Counted from the first letter of the stretch, positions 35,197 to 46,487 are shown. The stretch is DNA of 61,322 bases from Prochlorococcus sp. scB245a_519A13 (GCA_000634415.1 JFNH01000168.1:1-61322); one strand, 5' to 3'. Program-made: numbers and translations. The notes: generated by a model from the sequence alone, not told the origin.

Positions 35197-36377
35197 TTAC
35201 CAATAGTATTAATTTTTTCATTGTTTAATTTTACTATGGATTCTGTTATAACTTTAATTCCAACAGCAATAGCTCTTTCATCCGGATCAAATTTAGAACT
35301 ATGAAGAGGAGCACATCCATTGGAACTAGAAACCCCAAGCCTAAACATAGCTCCAGGAATTTCATGTAAGAATTCAGCGAAATCCTCAGCTCCTAATGAT
35401 GGTTTTTGTAATTCGATTACATTTTTTTGACCCAAAACCTTAATTCCCGAATCTCTGAGGACTCTATTAATTTCAGGATTATTATTAACTGCCGGAGTGA
35501 TTTCTCTAAATCTTACTTTTGCTTCAGCGCCGCAACTATTAGCTAAAGAAGTGATATTTTCATTAAGCCAATTACCAATATTCGTAAATACTTTACGATT
35601 AGTGCATCTAACAGTACCAATTAAATTAACCTTTTCTGCGAGAACATTGAATGCATTACCGCCATTTATTTTCCCAAAAGTTATTACTACTGGATCTAGA
35701 GGGTCTAACTTCCGTGTTATTGATTCTTGAATTCCCGAGATAACTTTTGAGGCCGCCCAAATAGCATCAACTCCTTCATGAGGTCGAGCACCATGGCCTG
35801 ATTTTCCTTTAATCTCAACATTAAGTTCTCCGGCAGCTGCAGTTAAACTTCCCTCTTTAATGCCAATAGTCCCTACGGATAAATCGGGGTAGACATGAAC
35901 TCCCAAAATATGGGTTAAACCATTAGTTGCACCATCCTTAATCATCCATCTAGCTCCACTCGCAATTTCTTCAGCAGGCTGAAAAATTATCCGAGTCCCA
36001 AAATTTAGTTTTAAATCCTTAATAATTTTTGCGACACCCAATCCAATCGAAATATGCAAATCGTGACCACAGGCATGCATAACACCATCTACTTTTGAAG
36101 AAAAACTTAATTTAGTTTCCTCAAATATTGGTAAAGCATCCATATCCACTCTTAAACCTATAATACCTTTATCTAGAGGGCCAAAATCAGCTATAACTCC
36201 AGTCCTACCTATAGATTCTCTAACATTCCAACCAATATCTTTTAAAAAACCACTGATCAAGATCGCTGTTTGATTTTCAAGTCCACTTAATTCCGGATGT
36301 TCATGGATATGTCTTCTTAAGTTAATTAGTTCATCATTAAACGAATCAATTTTTTTATGTAACTGATCTCTATTCAT
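35193..36377 (-). CDS. M20 family amidohydrolase (hippurate / IAA-amino acid hydrolase-like)
   Basis: 394 residues with zinc-peptidase features: GVMHACGHDLHISIGLGVA (metal-binding Cys/His/Asp), IFQPAEEIASGARWMI (catalytic Glu pair), GVHVYPDLSVGTIG, and LHSSKFDPDERAI near the C-terminus (last metal His). A dimerisation domain lies between about 185 and 300. It would hydrolyse N-acyl amino acids; the true substrate is unknown. Start ATG 36377, 3 nt after the TPR gene and on the same strand. Confidence 0.9.
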   Translation of the reverse strand: MNRDQLHKKIDSFNDELINLRRHIHEHPELSGLENQTAILISGFLKDIGWNVRESIGRTGVIADFGPLDKGIIGLRVDMDALPIFEETKLSFSSKVDGVMHACGHDLHISIGLGVAKIIKDLKLNFGTRIIFQPAEEIASGARWMIKDGATNGLTHILGVHVYPDLSVGTIGIKEGSLTAAAGELNVEIKGKSGHGARPHEGVDAIWAASKVISGIQESITRKLDPLDPVVITFGKINGGNAFNVLAEKVNLIGTVRCTNRKVFTNIGNWLNENITSLANSCGAEAKVRFREITPAVNNNPEINRVLRDSGIKVLGQKNVIELQKPSLGAEDFAEFLHEIPGAMFRLGVSSSNGCAPLHSSKFDPDERAIAVGIKVITESIVKLNNEKINTIGK

Positions 36378-36380
36378 TAC

Positions 36381-37169
36381 TTATTTTAAATTGATAAAAT
36401 TCATTAAATCTTTAATTGGTTGAGGAGGCCATCTTCTTATTTTTTTTAACCATTCTTCATCACTATATCTAGGATCTAATTCAGTTACCGCTATCCAATT
36501 ACTCTCTGCTTTACCAGATTCACCATTAGACCAACTCAAAGCTGTTAAAGCTGCCCTAGCATCTGCAAAAGTTGGATACCGTCTAATTAACTTTATTAAT
36601 TCTTTTTCAGCTTCATCAATATTTCCCAACTGGAAATCTGCTAACGCCAAACTTGACCTAGCCATGGCAAATCCTGGATTATATAAAGCAGCTTTTGAGA
36701 ATAAATCTCTTGCTTTATCCCAATGGGATGTAGATCCTTCAACGTTAGCTAAATTATATAATGCAGAGAAATTTTCACTATCTAGAGAAATAACGAACAT
36801 ATAATCCTTTTTCGCTTGCGACCATAAACCCAAAGCTTCCTCAGCAATCCCCCTGTTAATGTAAGGATCTATTTCACTAGGATTCAAACTTATTGCCTTA
36901 TTTTGGTCATCTATTGATCCCTTAACATCTCCTACAACAAGTCTTACATTTCCTCTATTGCTAAAACCTGCAGCATCATCAGGATAAGAATCGAGATATT
37001 GATTCCATTCTTGTAAAGCGAGATTAAATTTTCCGCCTGAACTAAGATCTAGCGCATTTTTAAACAAATCCTCTCTCGAAGATAATGAATAGCATGGTGC
37101 AATATAAAAAATATTGAAAAAAATAAAAATTAATAAAAAACAAACCTTAACTTTTTTAAAAGTTATCAT
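36381..37169 (-). CDS. Exported TPR-repeat protein
   Basis: About 262 residues. The N-terminus [31 protein letters not shown] is a signal peptide, predicting a periplasmic or lumenal location. Several tetratricopeptide units follow ([83 protein letters not shown]). The start ATG 37169 overlaps ruvB by 14 nt; a TTG at 37181 is also open. TPR proteins bind protein partners, often in photosystem assembly in cyanobacteria, but no specific role is evident. Confidence 0.85.
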   Translation of the reverse strand: MITFKKVKVCFLLIFIFFNIFYIAPCYSLSSREDLFKNALDLSSGGKFNLALQEWNQYLDSYPDDAAGFSNRGNVRLVVGDVKGSIDDQNKAISLNPSEIDPYINRGIAEEALGLWSQAKKDYMFVISLDSENFSALYNLANVEGSTSHWDKARDLFSKAALYNPGFAMARSSLALADFQLGNIDEAEKELIKLIRRYPTFADARAALTALSWSNGESGKAESNWIAVTELDPRYSDEEWLKKIRRWPPQPIKDLMNFINLK

Positions 37170-38214
37170 CTTTTGAATCAATGTACTTTTTTCCTATATC
37201 AGTAAGCAATCTTCCTCGAGGAGTTCTCGTGAGAAAACCAATTTTAATAAGATATGGCTCAACAACAAATTCTAACATTGAAGGATCATCGCCTAACCCA
37301 GATGCAATTGAATCAAGGCCAGTTGGAATATTATTGTTTTGGTTAAGAAAAGATAAATAGTGTCTATCTAAAGAATCCAATCCTTTTTCGTCTATTTGAT
37401 AAGAATTTAAAGCTTTTTTTATTAAATTCACTGAGATAGTATTAGTTTTCATAACAACTTGAGCATAATCTCTAACTCGTCTTAATAATCTTAAAGCAAT
37501 TCTTGGAGTCCCTCGAGATATTTTTGCCAAATCATAAGATGCTTTATCTTCTAAATTGAGGTTTATTAATCGGGAGAAATTAACAATAATTTGTTTTAAT
37601 TCATCACATGTATAGAATTCAATTTTCTGAGATATCCCAAATCTGTCTCTCAAAGGTGCACTTATTGAGGCTAATTTAGTTGTCGCGCCAATCAGAGTAA
37701 ACCTAGGAAGATTAATTGTTCTGCAACGGGCTCCTCTATTAGCTCCCATAGTTAAGTCAAGTCTAAAATCCTCCATTGCAGAATATAACAACTCTTCAGT
37801 TAACCTATTTAAGCGATGTATCTCATCGATAAATAAAACTTCACCTTCTTTTAATCCAAGAAGTAAACCTACAATATCTCTTGGCCTTTCAATTGCTGGT
37901 GCAGTCGCAATCCTACATTTTGTATTCAATTCGTGGGCTATCAAAAAAGCAAGAGTAGTCTTACCTAGACCAGGCTGACCATATAACAGAGTATGCTCCA
38001 AAGGTTCTTTTCTAATAATTGAAGCATCTATAGCTATTCTTAAAGAAGATTTAAGTTGTTCTTGGCCAATAAATTCTTTGAAATTAAGAGGCCTGGCTAA
38101 GTTCAAATTATTATTTCTCTTTTCTTCTGGAATATTTTTTGAATCAACTAGCCTAAGTTCTTTTTTACGAAAAGAAAAGTTATTATCGCCTATATTGGAA
38201 GAAATTATTGCCAT
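37156..38214 (-). CDS. ruvB: Holliday junction branch migration ATPase RuvB
   Basis: Hexameric AAA+ motor for branch migration with RuvA. 352 residues: [18 protein letters not shown], Walker [19 protein letters not shown], Walker [13 protein letters not shown], sensor [23 protein letters not shown], and C-terminal winged helix with [19 protein letters not shown]. Start ATG 38214; divergent from smpB by 52 nt. Confidence 0.97.
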   Translation of the reverse strand: MAIISSNIGDNNFSFRKKELRLVDSKNIPEEKRNNNLNLARPLNFKEFIGQEQLKSSLRIAIDASIIRKEPLEHTLLYGQPGLGKTTLAFLIAHELNTKCRIATAPAIERPRDIVGLLLGLKEGEVLFIDEIHRLNRLTEELLYSAMEDFRLDLTMGANRGARCRTINLPRFTLIGATTKLASISAPLRDRFGISQKIEFYTCDELKQIIVNFSRLINLNLEDKASYDLAKISRGTPRIALRLLRRVRDYAQVVMKTNTISVNLIKKALNSYQIDEKGLDSLDRHYLSFLNQNNNIPTGLDSIASGLGDDPSMLEFVVEPYLIKIGFLTRTPRGRLLTDIGKKYIDSKDDNF

Positions 38215-38266
38215 AATGAAAGGTTAATTGCAATTGTTCTGAGTAGAAAGATTTTTTACAACTAAA

Positions 38267-38761
38267 ATGGCAAAAAATTCAAACAAAGTGAAAAAAAATA
38301 CTAATAAATCAAATAATTTTAAACTTCTAGCTGATAATAGATATGCAAAATTTCAATATGCAATATCTGAAACAATCGAAGCTGGAATTGAGCTTTTAGG
38401 GACTGAAGTAAAGTCCATTAGAAACGGAAAAGCAAATTTAAGAGATGGGTACTGTTCCTTTAGAGATGGTGAGATCTTATTATTGAATGTTCACATTTCA
38501 CCACATAAAAATGTGGGGTCTTTCTTTAATCATGATCCATTAAGAAATAGAAAGTTGCTACTTCATAAAAAAGAAATAATAAAAATGAAATCCAATACTG
38601 AAAAAAAAGGAATGACTATTGTTCCATTATCTCTTTATTTAAAAGGCTCATGGATAAAACTAACTCTTGGAGTTGGTAAAGGGAAAAAATTACATGACAA
38701 ACGTCAAGATGAAAAACAAAAAAGTATAAAAAAAGAAATCAACTCTGCACTAAAAAGATGA
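38267..38761 (+). CDS. smpB: SsrA-binding protein SmpB
   Basis: Binds tmRNA and delivers it to stalled ribosomes. 164 residues: [64 protein letters not shown], and the basic C-terminal [21 protein letters not shown] that folds into the decoding site. Start ATG 38267. The tmRNA gene itself is not in the window. Confidence 0.96.
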   Translation: MAKNSNKVKKNTNKSNNFKLLADNRYAKFQYAISETIEAGIELLGTEVKSIRNGKANLRDGYCSFRDGEILLLNVHISPHKNVGSFFNHDPLRNRKLLLHKKEIIKMKSNTEKKGMTIVPLSLYLKGSWIKLTLGVGKGKKLHDKRQDEKQKSIKKEINSALKR

Positions 38762-38785
38762 AATTATTATGCAGAAATATTACAA

Positions 38786-39034
38786 CTATGAATCTAAACT
38801 TACAGAACTTGGAGGTGGAGAAGGATCTGGATCTGCAATTAACATATGCTGTAAGACTGTTTCTGGCCTCTCACTATCTCTCCAGCGAATTTTATATGCA
38901 GGCATTTTTGTACCTCTACTTGTAGTTTGTTCTACCGGCTCAATAACCCATCCTCTTCTTGATCGGCCCTGAGGATTTCTTTTTACTACTGCATCCGCGT
39001 GTTTGAAACGGAAACCAACACGTTCACCACTCAT
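38786..39034 (-). CDS. Conserved-looking small hypothetical protein
   Basis: 82 residues, MSGERVGFRFKHADAVVKRNPQGRSRRGWVIEPVEQ, then KIRWRDSERPETVLQHMLI and a Pro/Ser tail. The basic, beta-rich first half looks like a small nucleic-acid-binding barrel, but that is a guess. GC content is higher than its surroundings, suggesting strong conservation. An overlapping plus-strand frame at 38769-38972 looks like a shadow. Start ATG 39034. Confidence 0.8.
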   Translation of the reverse strand: MSGERVGFRFKHADAVVKRNPQGRSRRGWVIEPVEQTTSRGTKMPAYKIRWRDSERPETVLQHMLIADPDPSPPPSSVSLDS

Positions 39035-39063
39035 TTAAAAAATTTCGTATTGGATTGATTTAT

Positions 39064-40602
39064 CTATTTTACTTCATTCAAGGGTAATTTTTCATTTTTT
39101 TTGGAAGTTATTTCTGGTTTTAACAATGGGAATGGGATTACATCTCTAATTGATGCGCTATCAGTAATTAGCATAATTAGCCTATCAATGCCTATACCTA
39201 ATCCTCCAGTAGGCGGCATACCAATCTCTAAAGCATTCAAGAAATCTTCATCTATACAGTGAGCCTCAAGATCTCCTTCGTCTCTAAGAGATTGCTGTAA
39301 TTGCATTCTTTCTCTTTGATCTACAGGATCTATCAACTCACTAAATGCATTTGCTAGCTCGCGTCCAACAATGAATAATTCAAATCTCTGAACCATTTCT
39401 TTATTATCAATATGAGGCCTAGCTAAAGGAGAAATTTCAATAGGATAATCAATAACAAAAGTGGGTTCTATAAGTTTTGATTCTACTTTTTGCTCGAAGA
39501 CCTCATTTAAAAGTCTTCCTATAGTATTGACTTTATTAGAGAAATCAACATTTATACTTTTAACGGCTTGTTTTGCTTTTTGAAAGTCTCCACCGAAAGA
39601 ATCAAAATCGATCCCTGTATATTTTTTGACAATATCTTGCATGGATATTCTTGTCCAAGGTTTAGAAAAGTCAATTTCTTTATTTTGATAATTTATAATT
39701 AAAGACCCGCATGCATCAGCTACAATTTCTTTTATCAATTCTTCTGTTAAATTCATCATATCAACATAGTCAGAATAAGCTTGATAAATCTCCACCGAGG
39801 TGAATTCTGGATTATGCCTCGTACTTATCCCCTCATTACGGAAGATTCTTCCCAATTCATATACTTTCTCAAATCCTCCAACAACCATTCTTTTTAAATG
39901 TAATTCTGTAGCTATTCTTAGATATAGGGGAATATCTAATGTATTGTGATGAGTTATAAATGGTCTTGCTTCAGCACCGCCAGCTTCAGATTGCAGAATT
40001 GGAGTCTCTATCTCTAAAAAATTTCTATTATCTAACCATTTTCTTATAAAACTTATACATTTTGCTCTTGTTTTAAATACATTTTTTGAGTGAGGATTGA
40101 CTATTAAATCTAAATAACGTTGTCTATATCTTTTCTCAATATCAGTCAAACCATGCCATTTATCAGGCAAAGGTTGTAATGATTTGGACAACATTTCCCA
40201 TTTTTCTACCTTAATAGAAAGCTCACCTTTATTTGTTTTTTTAATAGTTCCGTAGACACCTATCCAATCACCAATATCTACTATTTCCTTGATATCTTCA
40301 AAAGAAAGTAATTTTTGTTTTTCTAAATTTAAGTTAATGATCTGTTTATCTAAATAAAGCTGAATCTGACCATCTTGATCGCTTATCGTGAAAAAGGCAA
40401 TTTTACCCATTACCCTTTTTGCCATCACTCTTCCAGCAATAGAAACAGTGAAGTCTTCCTCTTGACCATTTTCTAAATAATCAAATTTTTGGATAAGAAA
40501 TTTTGTAGTATTTGAAACCTTAAAACTCTGCGCGTAAGAAGCAAAACCTTTACTGACGAGTGAATTAGCTTTTTGTAAGCGTGCTTCTTTTATTTCAGAC
40601 AA
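39064..40602 (-). CDS. lysS: Lysyl-tRNA synthetase, class II
   Basis: 512 residues: N-terminal OB-fold anticodon-binding domain ([31 protein letters not shown]), then class II core with motif 1 ([21 protein letters not shown]), motif 2 ([26 protein letters not shown]) and motif 3 ([12 protein letters not shown]). Charges tRNA-Lys. Start ATG 40602; 49 nt from rpaB. Confidence 0.97.
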   Translation of the reverse strand: MSEIKEARLQKANSLVSKGFASYAQSFKVSNTTKFLIQKFDYLENGQEEDFTVSIAGRVMAKRVMGKIAFFTISDQDGQIQLYLDKQIINLNLEKQKLLSFEDIKEIVDIGDWIGVYGTIKKTNKGELSIKVEKWEMLSKSLQPLPDKWHGLTDIEKRYRQRYLDLIVNPHSKNVFKTRAKCISFIRKWLDNRNFLEIETPILQSEAGGAEARPFITHHNTLDIPLYLRIATELHLKRMVVGGFEKVYELGRIFRNEGISTRHNPEFTSVEIYQAYSDYVDMMNLTEELIKEIVADACGSLIINYQNKEIDFSKPWTRISMQDIVKKYTGIDFDSFGGDFQKAKQAVKSINVDFSNKVNTIGRLLNEVFEQKVESKLIEPTFVIDYPIEISPLARPHIDNKEMVQRFELFIVGRELANAFSELIDPVDQRERMQLQQSLRDEGDLEAHCIDEDFLNALEIGMPPTGGLGIGIDRLIMLITDSASIRDVIPFPLLKPEITSKKNEKLPLNEVK

Positions 40603-40651
40603 AATTTATTTAATATATTTGTTTTATTTAATAAAATTATCAAACTATGGC

Positions 40652-41398
40652 TCAACTTGCCAAAGATGTTGCTGTTTCACCAACTCTCTGAGATGCGTAA
40701 CCGATTCCTCTAACAGTTAATATTAATTCTGGATTTCTTGGGTCTGGTTCTAATTTACCTCTTAATCTAGCTACATATACATCTACAACTCTTAAATCCG
40801 CTGCTCTGCGAGGAGGATAACCCCATAGCTGTTCCAAGATTTCGGCTCTAGGGACAACCTTTCCAGGCTCGTCAAACAATAATTCAAGGAGGCTAAATTC
40901 CGTATAAGTCAGGCTAATTCTATCTCCTGCTCTTGAAACTTGTCTGCGATTCGTGTCAACAACTAAACTTCCAAATTTCATAACTCCTTTGCCTGAAGGA
41001 ACTTCTTTAGTTTCCGTAACCGACACAGTTGGGCCCATTCTTCTCAAAATGGTAGCGATTCTAGCTTCTAACTCTTTTGGGCTAAATGGTTTAGATAAGT
41101 AATCATCAGCCCCCAAATCCAAACCTGCAACTCTCTCTGAAATAGCCTCTAGAGCTGTTAAGAATATTATTGGAACTACTGATTCAGCTCTAATTCTTCT
41201 GCAAACAGCAAATCCATCCATTTTTGGAAGCATAACATCAAGAACTATCAAATCTGGGGAATCCCTGTGAAAAGACTCAAGAGCTTCTTCGCCGTTAGTG
41301 GCTGAATAAACTTGATATCCTGCTAGTTGAAGCCTCGTAACTAATACCTTCAAGACTGCTGGTTCATCATCAACAACTAAAATTCTTGCTTTTGACAT
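40652..41398 (-). CDS. rpaB: OmpR-family response regulator RpaB
   Basis: 248 residues: receiver domain with DDEPAVLKVLV (acidic pocket D10, D11), phosphoacceptor D54 in LIVLDVMLPKMDG, conserved FLTALEA and LGADDYLSKPF, then a C-terminal winged helix (YTEFSLLELLFDEPGKVVPRAEILEQLWGYPPRRAADLRVVDVYVARLRGKLEPDP). In cyanobacteria RpaB binds HLR1 sites and governs high-light genes. Distinction from RpaA rests on the RRAADLRVVDVYVARLR recognition helix. Start ATG 41398. Confidence 0.93.
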   Translation of the reverse strand: MSKARILVVDDEPAVLKVLVTRLQLAGYQVYSATNGEEALESFHRDSPDLIVLDVMLPKMDGFAVCRRIRAESVVPIIFLTALEAISERVAGLDLGADDYLSKPFSPKELEARIATILRRMGPTVSVTETKEVPSGKGVMKFGSLVVDTNRRQVSRAGDRISLTYTEFSLLELLFDEPGKVVPRAEILEQLWGYPPRRAADLRVVDVYVARLRGKLEPDPRNPELILTVRGIGYASQRVGETATSLAS

Positions 41399-41477
41399 AG
41401 TTAAAAAAGATTTCTCGATATTTCAAAGCAAAGAACTATTGCATTGAATATTTATTCTAACAATTAAAAATATAACA

Positions 41478-41516
41478 TTACGAACCCTCAAAGAGATATT
41501 CTTAAGGTTTACGAAC
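41478..41516. promoter_or_regulatory. Direct repeats GTTCGTAA in the rpaB upstream region
   Basis: On the minus strand GTTCGTAA occurs at 41485-41478 and 41516-41509, 31 bp apart start to start (about three helical turns), 80 and 111 bp upstream of the rpaB ATG. The even phasing suggests a possible regulator site, perhaps autoregulation, but the match to the HLR1 consensus is poor. Confidence 0.3.
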
Positions 41517-41580
41517 ATTTTAAATGACTTGAAAATATATATCAATTTTTTCAAACACTTTGACCTCTTGGCAAAATTTA

Positions 41581-42099
41581 TTACTTTATTTTTCTTCTTG
41601 AAAATTTAAACATTCTTAAAAGTTGGGAGCAAACAAAGGGAGCAAAAAAACCTGTCAAAAAAACTTCGGCTAAGATATTTTTAACACTGGGAATCAACAT
41701 TAAAGAATTACTATCTGAAAAATTTCTAAACAAAATTTGTAAAAAATAAAGAGTCCCACATAAAAAACTTCCAAAAGAACAAATTAAACCATACCTAAAA
41801 TGTCCCAACAAAATATCATTATGTAATTTAATTCTCCCGAACAAAAATCCACAAAAAATTAAACCTGGTATTTGAGAAAAACTTTCATTTAAAGTTAGAG
41901 AATCTAAGATGAGACCTAAAAACAATCCGAATATTAATCCTTTGATTGATCCATTAATCATTGACCAAGGCAATAACCAAAATAATGGCCAATATGGCTG
42001 AACACCTAAAAATCCAAGCCAATTAGGGTGCCACAAAAAAATAATTGGGATAAAAATAAAGCTTATTATGGATAATTTTTTTATAAAAAATTTATTCAT
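41581..42099 (-). CDS. mreD: Rod shape-determining protein MreD-like
   Basis: About 172 residues with five to six hydrophobic segments (IISFIFIPIIFLWH, WPLFWLLPWSMINGSIKGLIFGLFLGLILDSLTL, LIFCGFLFG). Poorly conserved in sequence, but its place after mreC and its membrane profile fit MreD, which anchors the rod complex. The start ATG 42099-42097 shares a base with the mreC TAA (TAATG); extension to 42129 lies inside mreC. Confidence 0.82.
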   Translation of the reverse strand: MNKFFIKKLSIISFIFIPIIFLWHPNWLGFLGVQPYWPLFWLLPWSMINGSIKGLIFGLFLGLILDSLTLNESFSQIPGLIFCGFLFGRIKLHNDILLGHFRYGLICSFGSFLCGTLYFLQILFRNFSDSNSLMLIPSVKNILAEVFLTGFFAPFVCSQLLRMFKFSRRKIK

Positions 42100-42848
42100 T
42101 AAATATTTATTTTCAAAATTTGCACCCAATCAATTACATGGGGTTTTGCTAAAAGTGAAATTTTTGCTGTTTTTTTTGATTTCAATGTTTCATCTATTGA
42201 TTGGACAATACCAATAGGGATATTTGGAGGTAATAACGTACTAGCAGGAGATGATGATACAAAATCTCCGACTTTAATATCAGCATCTTTTGAATATAGT
42301 ATTAGGCTAGGAAAATCATCTCCTAAACCGACTAGTAATCCATTGATTTGAATTCTATCCACCCAAACGCCTAACTTACTTTCTGGAGAAGTTATTAAAG
42401 TTACCGACGAAGTGAATAAAGAAGTATTCTTGACTCTTCCTAATAATCCACCCGGACCAATCACAATATTACCAATTTTTACTCCATCCTTTGAACCTTT
42501 GTTTAAAATAATCTGTCTCCACCAACTACCTGTTTTTCTCGAAATAACTGCAGCTGAAATAAGTTCATCATTAGATGATTCTTGAAGAGATAGGATTTTT
42601 CTCAATCTTATATTATCTTTTTTAAGAAGATTTAATTTTATTAAATATTCTTGGTCAATACTCTCAAGGACAACTTCTTTTTGAAATTGACCAGGCCAAA
42701 AAGGTTTTGAAATAAAATAATAAAAGTCTTTATAAAAAGCTCCTTTTGATATTCTTACAAAAACCAAAAATAAAAAAATTGCAAAAAATAGCCAATTTTT
42801 CTTTTTATGCCACCAACGACTAGTAGAAATTCGTCGGATACCTAACAT
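42099..42848 (-). CDS. mreC: Rod shape-determining protein MreC
   Basis: 249 residues: one N-terminal membrane helix (WLFFAIFLFLVFVRIS), a coiled-coil region (SIDQEYLIKLNLLKKDNIRLRKILSLQ), then the beta domain with NKGSKDGVKIGNIVIGPGGLLGRV and ILYSKDADIKVGDFV. Scaffold linking MreB to the periplasmic wall machinery, including RodA. Start ATG 42848, 4 nt after mreB. Confidence 0.92.
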   Translation of the reverse strand: MLGIRRISTSRWWHKKKNWLFFAIFLFLVFVRISKGAFYKDFYYFISKPFWPGQFQKEVVLESIDQEYLIKLNLLKKDNIRLRKILSLQESSNDELISAAVISRKTGSWWRQIILNKGSKDGVKIGNIVIGPGGLLGRVKNTSLFTSSVTLITSPESKLGVWVDRIQINGLLVGLGDDFPSLILYSKDADIKVGDFVSSSPASTLLPPNIPIGIVQSIDETLKSKKTAKISLLAKPHVIDWVQILKINI

Positions 42849-42852
42849 AACA

Positions 42853-43905
42853 TTAATCTCTTATGGCATTTCTTATAAATTCTGGAGTATCAACAACTCT
42901 TTTGAGTTTTTTAAAATCATCCAACACCTCTCCACAACCATTCACTACACAAAGCAGTGGGTTCTCTGCTATGTGAGTAAAAATTCCTGTTTCATCGCTC
43001 AATAAATCATTAATGCCTCTCACTAAAGCTCCACCACCTGCAAGCATAATCCCTCTATCAACTATGTCTGCAGCAAGTTCAGGAGGGGTTCTCTCTAAAG
43101 TTCTTTTTACAGCTTCGACTATTTTGCTAAGTGTTTCAGCCATGGCTTCTCTGATTTCTCCTGATGTCAAAGTGACTGACCTAGGTAGGCCAGATAAGAG
43201 ATGTAAACCTCTTACCTCTAAAGTAGTTTTATCAAAATCATCATCTGGAAATGCAGATCCAATTTTAATTTTGATATCTTCTGCAGTCCTCTCTCCAACA
43301 ACTAAATTGTGAACTTTTTTAAGATAGAGTGCAATTGACTCATTTATTTCATCGCCTGCTATTCGAACAGATTCACTCAAAACAGTTCCACCTAAACTTA
43401 ATACTGCAACCTCTGTAGTACCTCCACCAATATCAACAATCATTGTTCCAATTGGCTCAGTTACTGGTAATGATGCTCCTATTGCTGCTGCGACAGGTTC
43501 ATCAATTAAATGAACTTCTCTAGCTCCCGCTAATCCAGCTTCTCTTACTGCTCTTCGCTCAACACTCGTAACTCCACTTGGAATGCCAATCACTATCCTT
43601 GGAGCTACAATACCCTTGCCTTCATTACATTTTTGAATAAATGTTTTTATCATTTGTTCTGCAGCATCAAAATCTGCGATAACCCCATCTCTTAGTGGTC
43701 TTACGGCTCTTATATTGCCAGGAGTCCTTCCAAGCATTAACTTTGCTTCTTTACCAACAGCTAATGGAATCCCTTCTTCTAAATCCATTGCTACCACAGA
43801 AGGCTCTTGTAACACAACGCCTTTTCCTGATACGTGAATAAGAGTATTGGCCGTTCCTAAATCTATGCCAATATCTCGAGAAAATTTAAATCTGCTAAAA
43901 ATCAC
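42853..43905 (-). CDS. mreB: Rod shape-determining protein MreB (actin homologue)
   Basis: 350 residues: [27 protein letters not shown] (phosphate 1), [37 protein letters not shown] (phosphate 2) and [17 protein letters not shown] (adenosine motif). The start is GTG 43905-43903. First gene of mreBCD; divergent from ssb across 132 bp. Confidence 0.97.
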   Translation of the reverse strand: MIFSRFKFSRDIGIDLGTANTLIHVSGKGVVLQEPSVVAMDLEEGIPLAVGKEAKLMLGRTPGNIRAVRPLRDGVIADFDAAEQMIKTFIQKCNEGKGIVAPRIVIGIPSGVTSVERRAVREAGLAGAREVHLIDEPVAAAIGASLPVTEPIGTMIVDIGGGTTEVAVLSLGGTVLSESVRIAGDEINESIALYLKKVHNLVVGERTAEDIKIKIGSAFPDDDFDKTTLEVRGLHLLSGLPRSVTLTSGEIREAMAETLSKIVEAVKRTLERTPPELAADIVDRGIMLAGGGALVRGINDLLSDETGIFTHIAENPLLCVVNGCGEVLDDFKKLKRVVDTPEFIRNAIRD

Positions 43906-44037
43906 AATAAGAATTTCTTTTTATAAATAATATATCTATTTTTTGATAAGCTCTCGAAATTCTTTCGTTTAGTTATGAATAGCACGTAAAACTTTGAGCA
44001 GAATCTTGAAATATGAGTAGTAATAAAAAAAAAATTT

Positions 44038-44409
44038 ATGGAAATTAACACTATTAACCTTGTTGGCAGAGCAGGACGAGAGCCAGATGTCAGATATTTT
44101 GAATCAGGCAGTATCGTAGCGAATTTCACAATTGCAGTTAACAGGAGAAGCAGAGATGAAGAGCCAGATTGGTTTAATTTAGAAATATGGGGCAAGCAAG
44201 CACAAATAGCCGCAGATTATGTGAAAAAAGGATCATTAATTGGAATTACAGGAAGCTTTAAAATTGATAGTTGGAAAGATAAAAATACTGGAGAAGATAG
44301 ATATAAACCTGTTGTTAGGGTTGATAGATTAAACTTACTTGGATCACGAAAAGAATCTGATAATAACCAATATTCGAACAGCAATAATTCAAGTGAAATA
44401 CCTTTCTGA
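44038..44409 (+). CDS. ssb: Single-stranded DNA-binding protein
   Basis: 123 residues, one OB fold: MEINTINLVGRAGREPDVRYFESGSIVANFTIAVNRRS, DWFNLEIWGKQAQIAADYVKKGSLIGITGSFK, then a short Asn/Ser linker and a C-terminal tip ending SSEIPF, a variant of the partner-binding DDDIPF tail. Start ATG 44038. Confidence 0.94.
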   Translation: MEINTINLVGRAGREPDVRYFESGSIVANFTIAVNRRSRDEEPDWFNLEIWGKQAQIAADYVKKGSLIGITGSFKIDSWKDKNTGEDRYKPVVRVDRLNLLGSRKESDNNQYSNSNNSSEIPF

Positions 44410-44412
44410 GCT

Positions 44413-45066
44413 CTAATTTTTTTTCCAAAATCTCATAAGTATTTTGATAAAAAAGAATAAGATAATTAAGATTAAAATTGGCTTTACAACATATTTGATT
44501 TGATCTAAATAAGTTTCAATGATTTGATAGTTTTCTCCAAATAAATAACCTGAATAAGTGAGAAGTGCTACCCAAATCAAGCTGCCAAATGTAGTCCAAA
44601 GCAAAAATTTTCTTAATGGCATAAGTTCTATGCCAGCGGGAACTGAAATTAAAGTTCTTATGCCTGGTACTAATCGGCCCCAAAAAACTAAAGAAACCCC
44701 ATATTTATCAAACCACTTTTTACTTTTTTTTAGATCATTAGAAGATATCCCCAGATATTTTCCCTTTTTATCTAAAAAGTTTGAAATTTTTTTTTCATTT
44801 ACTAATCTACCTAAATAATACCAAGGCAATGATCCTAAAATGGTTCCAAGTAATCCCCAAAAAACTAAAATATAGAAATTTAATTTTTGTTGATAAACAA
44901 AAAAACCGCCTAATGGCATTATTATTTCCGACGGGATTGGGGGGATTATATTTTCTAAAAACATAGCCAAACAAATAGTAAGGTATGCAAATGTTGAATT
45001 TTTTTCAACTGCCAAACTGATGTAGTCAGGAATTGAAGTAAGAAAATTTACAAAAATTAAACTCAA
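44413..45066 (-). CDS. DedA family membrane protein
   Basis: 217 residues with about five hydrophobic segments. Family stretches are LENIIPPIPSEIIMPLGGFFVYQ near the N-terminus, WYYLGRLVNEKKI, and WGRLVPGIRTLISVPAGIELMPLRKFLLWTTFGSLIWVALLTYSGYLFGENY. DedA proteins are thought to act as lipid scramblases or transporters. Start ATG 45066; 2 nt from ahcY. Confidence 0.93.
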   Translation of the reverse strand: MSLIFVNFLTSIPDYISLAVEKNSTFAYLTICLAMFLENIIPPIPSEIIMPLGGFFVYQQKLNFYILVFWGLLGTILGSLPWYYLGRLVNEKKISNFLDKKGKYLGISSNDLKKSKKWFDKYGVSLVFWGRLVPGIRTLISVPAGIELMPLRKFLLWTTFGSLIWVALLTYSGYLFGENYQIIETYLDQIKYVVKPILILIILFFFIKILMRFWKKN

Positions 45067-45068
45067 TA

Positions 45069-46487
45069 TTAGTATCTATAAAGTTCTGATTTATAAGGTC
45101 CATCAATAGAGACATTAATATAATCTGCCTGTTCTTTAGTTAATTTTGTTAATTTTGCTCCTATTTTATCTAAATGTAATCTTGCTACCATTTCATCTAA
45201 GTGTTTTGGTAAAACATAAACTTGCTTCGCATATTGCTCTGACTTATTGAAAAGTTCGATTTGAGCTAATACTTGGTTAGTAAAAGAATTACTCATTACA
45301 AAGCTGGGGTGACCAGTAGCACAGCCTAAATTAACTAATCTACCTTCAGCTAAAAGAATAATTTTATTTCCACTAGGTAGTGTTATGTGATCAACTTGCG
45401 GCTTAATATTTTCCCATTGATAATTTTTTAATGAAGCTACGTCAATTTCATTATCGAAATGTCCAATATTACAAACTATGGCCTCATCCTTCATTTTGAG
45501 AAGATTTTCATGTGTTATTACCTGATAGTTACCCGTAGCCGTAACAAAAATATCTATATCTTTCACAACATCATCTAGCGTAACAACGCTAAAACCTTCC
45601 ATTGCTGCTTGAAGGGCACAAATTGGATCAACTTCAGCAACTTTTACAATTGCACCAAGTCCTCTTAGAGACTGGGCTGAACCTTTACCTACATCTCCAA
45701 AACCCATTACTAAAGCAACTTTCCCAGCAATCATCACATCGGTGGCACGCTTTATGCTGTCAACTAGAGATTCTCGACAGCCATATAAATTATCAAATTT
45801 GCTCTTAGTTACTGAATCATTAACGTTGATGGCAGGGAAAGGTAAAGCATTTTGCTTTTGCAGTTGATAAAGTCTTGCAACTCCAGTTGTCGTTTCTTCA
45901 GTTACGCCAATGATATTATTTTTAATTCTTGAATAGAAGTCACTATCATTTTCCAACTTAGACTTAATAGAATTGAATAAGGCAAGTTCTTCTTCATTAC
46001 CGGGATTATCTAAAACAGATAAATCTTTTTCTGCTTTACTACCGAGTATCAATAAACCAGTTGCATCTCCCCCATCATCAAGAATCATATTTGGAGAGTC
46101 TGAACCCCAATCAAGAATATAGTGGGTATATTGCCAATATTCATCAAGTGTCTCACCTTTTTTTGCGTATACAGAAATTCCTTGATCTGCGATAGCAGCA
46201 GCCGCATGATCTTGAGTTGAAAAAATATTGCATGAAGCCCATTTCACTTGTGCGCCAAGTTCAACAAGAGTTTCTATTAAGACTGCAGTCTGAATTGTCA
46301 TATGCAAACTTCCAGCTATTTTTGCACCTTTGAGTGGCTTTTCAGATTGAAATTTATCTCTAAGCGCCATGAGTCCAGGCATTTCCGTTTCAGCAATTTT
46401 AATTTCTTTACGACCGAAATCTGATAAGGAGATATCAGCAATTACGTAATTTGGTATAGAGGCTTTGACTGAATTAGCGATAACCAT
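45069..46487 (-). CDS. ahcY: Adenosylhomocysteinase
   Basis: Hydrolyses S-adenosylhomocysteine to adenosine and homocysteine, clearing the methylation by-product. 472 residues: [76 protein letters not shown] (NAD-binding), [21 protein letters not shown] and the C-terminal tail [10 protein letters not shown]. Start ATG 46487. It is divergent from tsaE by 51 nt; no SAH riboswitch is visible in that short gap. Confidence 0.97.
   Translation of the reverse strand: MVIANSVKASIPNYVIADISLSDFGRKEIKIAETEMPGLMALRDKFQSEKPLKGAKIAGSLHMTIQTAVLIETLVELGAQVKWASCNIFSTQDHAAAAIADQGISVYAKKGETLDEYWQYTHYILDWGSDSPNMILDDGGDATGLLILGSKAEKDLSVLDNPGNEEELALFNSIKSKLENDSDFYSRIKNNIIGVTEETTTGVARLYQLQKQNALPFPAINVNDSVTKSKFDNLYGCRESLVDSIKRATDVMIAGKVALVMGFGDVGKGSAQSLRGLGAIVKVAEVDPICALQAAMEGFSVVTLDDVVKDIDIFVTATGNYQVITHENLLKMKDEAIVCNIGHFDNEIDVASLKNYQWENIKPQVDHITLPSGNKIILLAEGRLVNLGCATGHPSFVMSNSFTNQVLAQIELFNKSEQYAKQVYVLPKHLDEMVARLHLDKIGAKLTKLTKEQADYINVSIDGPYKSELYRY

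Noticed and set aside
38769-38972. Plus-strand frame opposite the 38786-39034 gene
   Set aside because: The minus-strand frame has a clean ATG and protein-like, conserved-looking composition; the plus frame is a low-complexity shadow.
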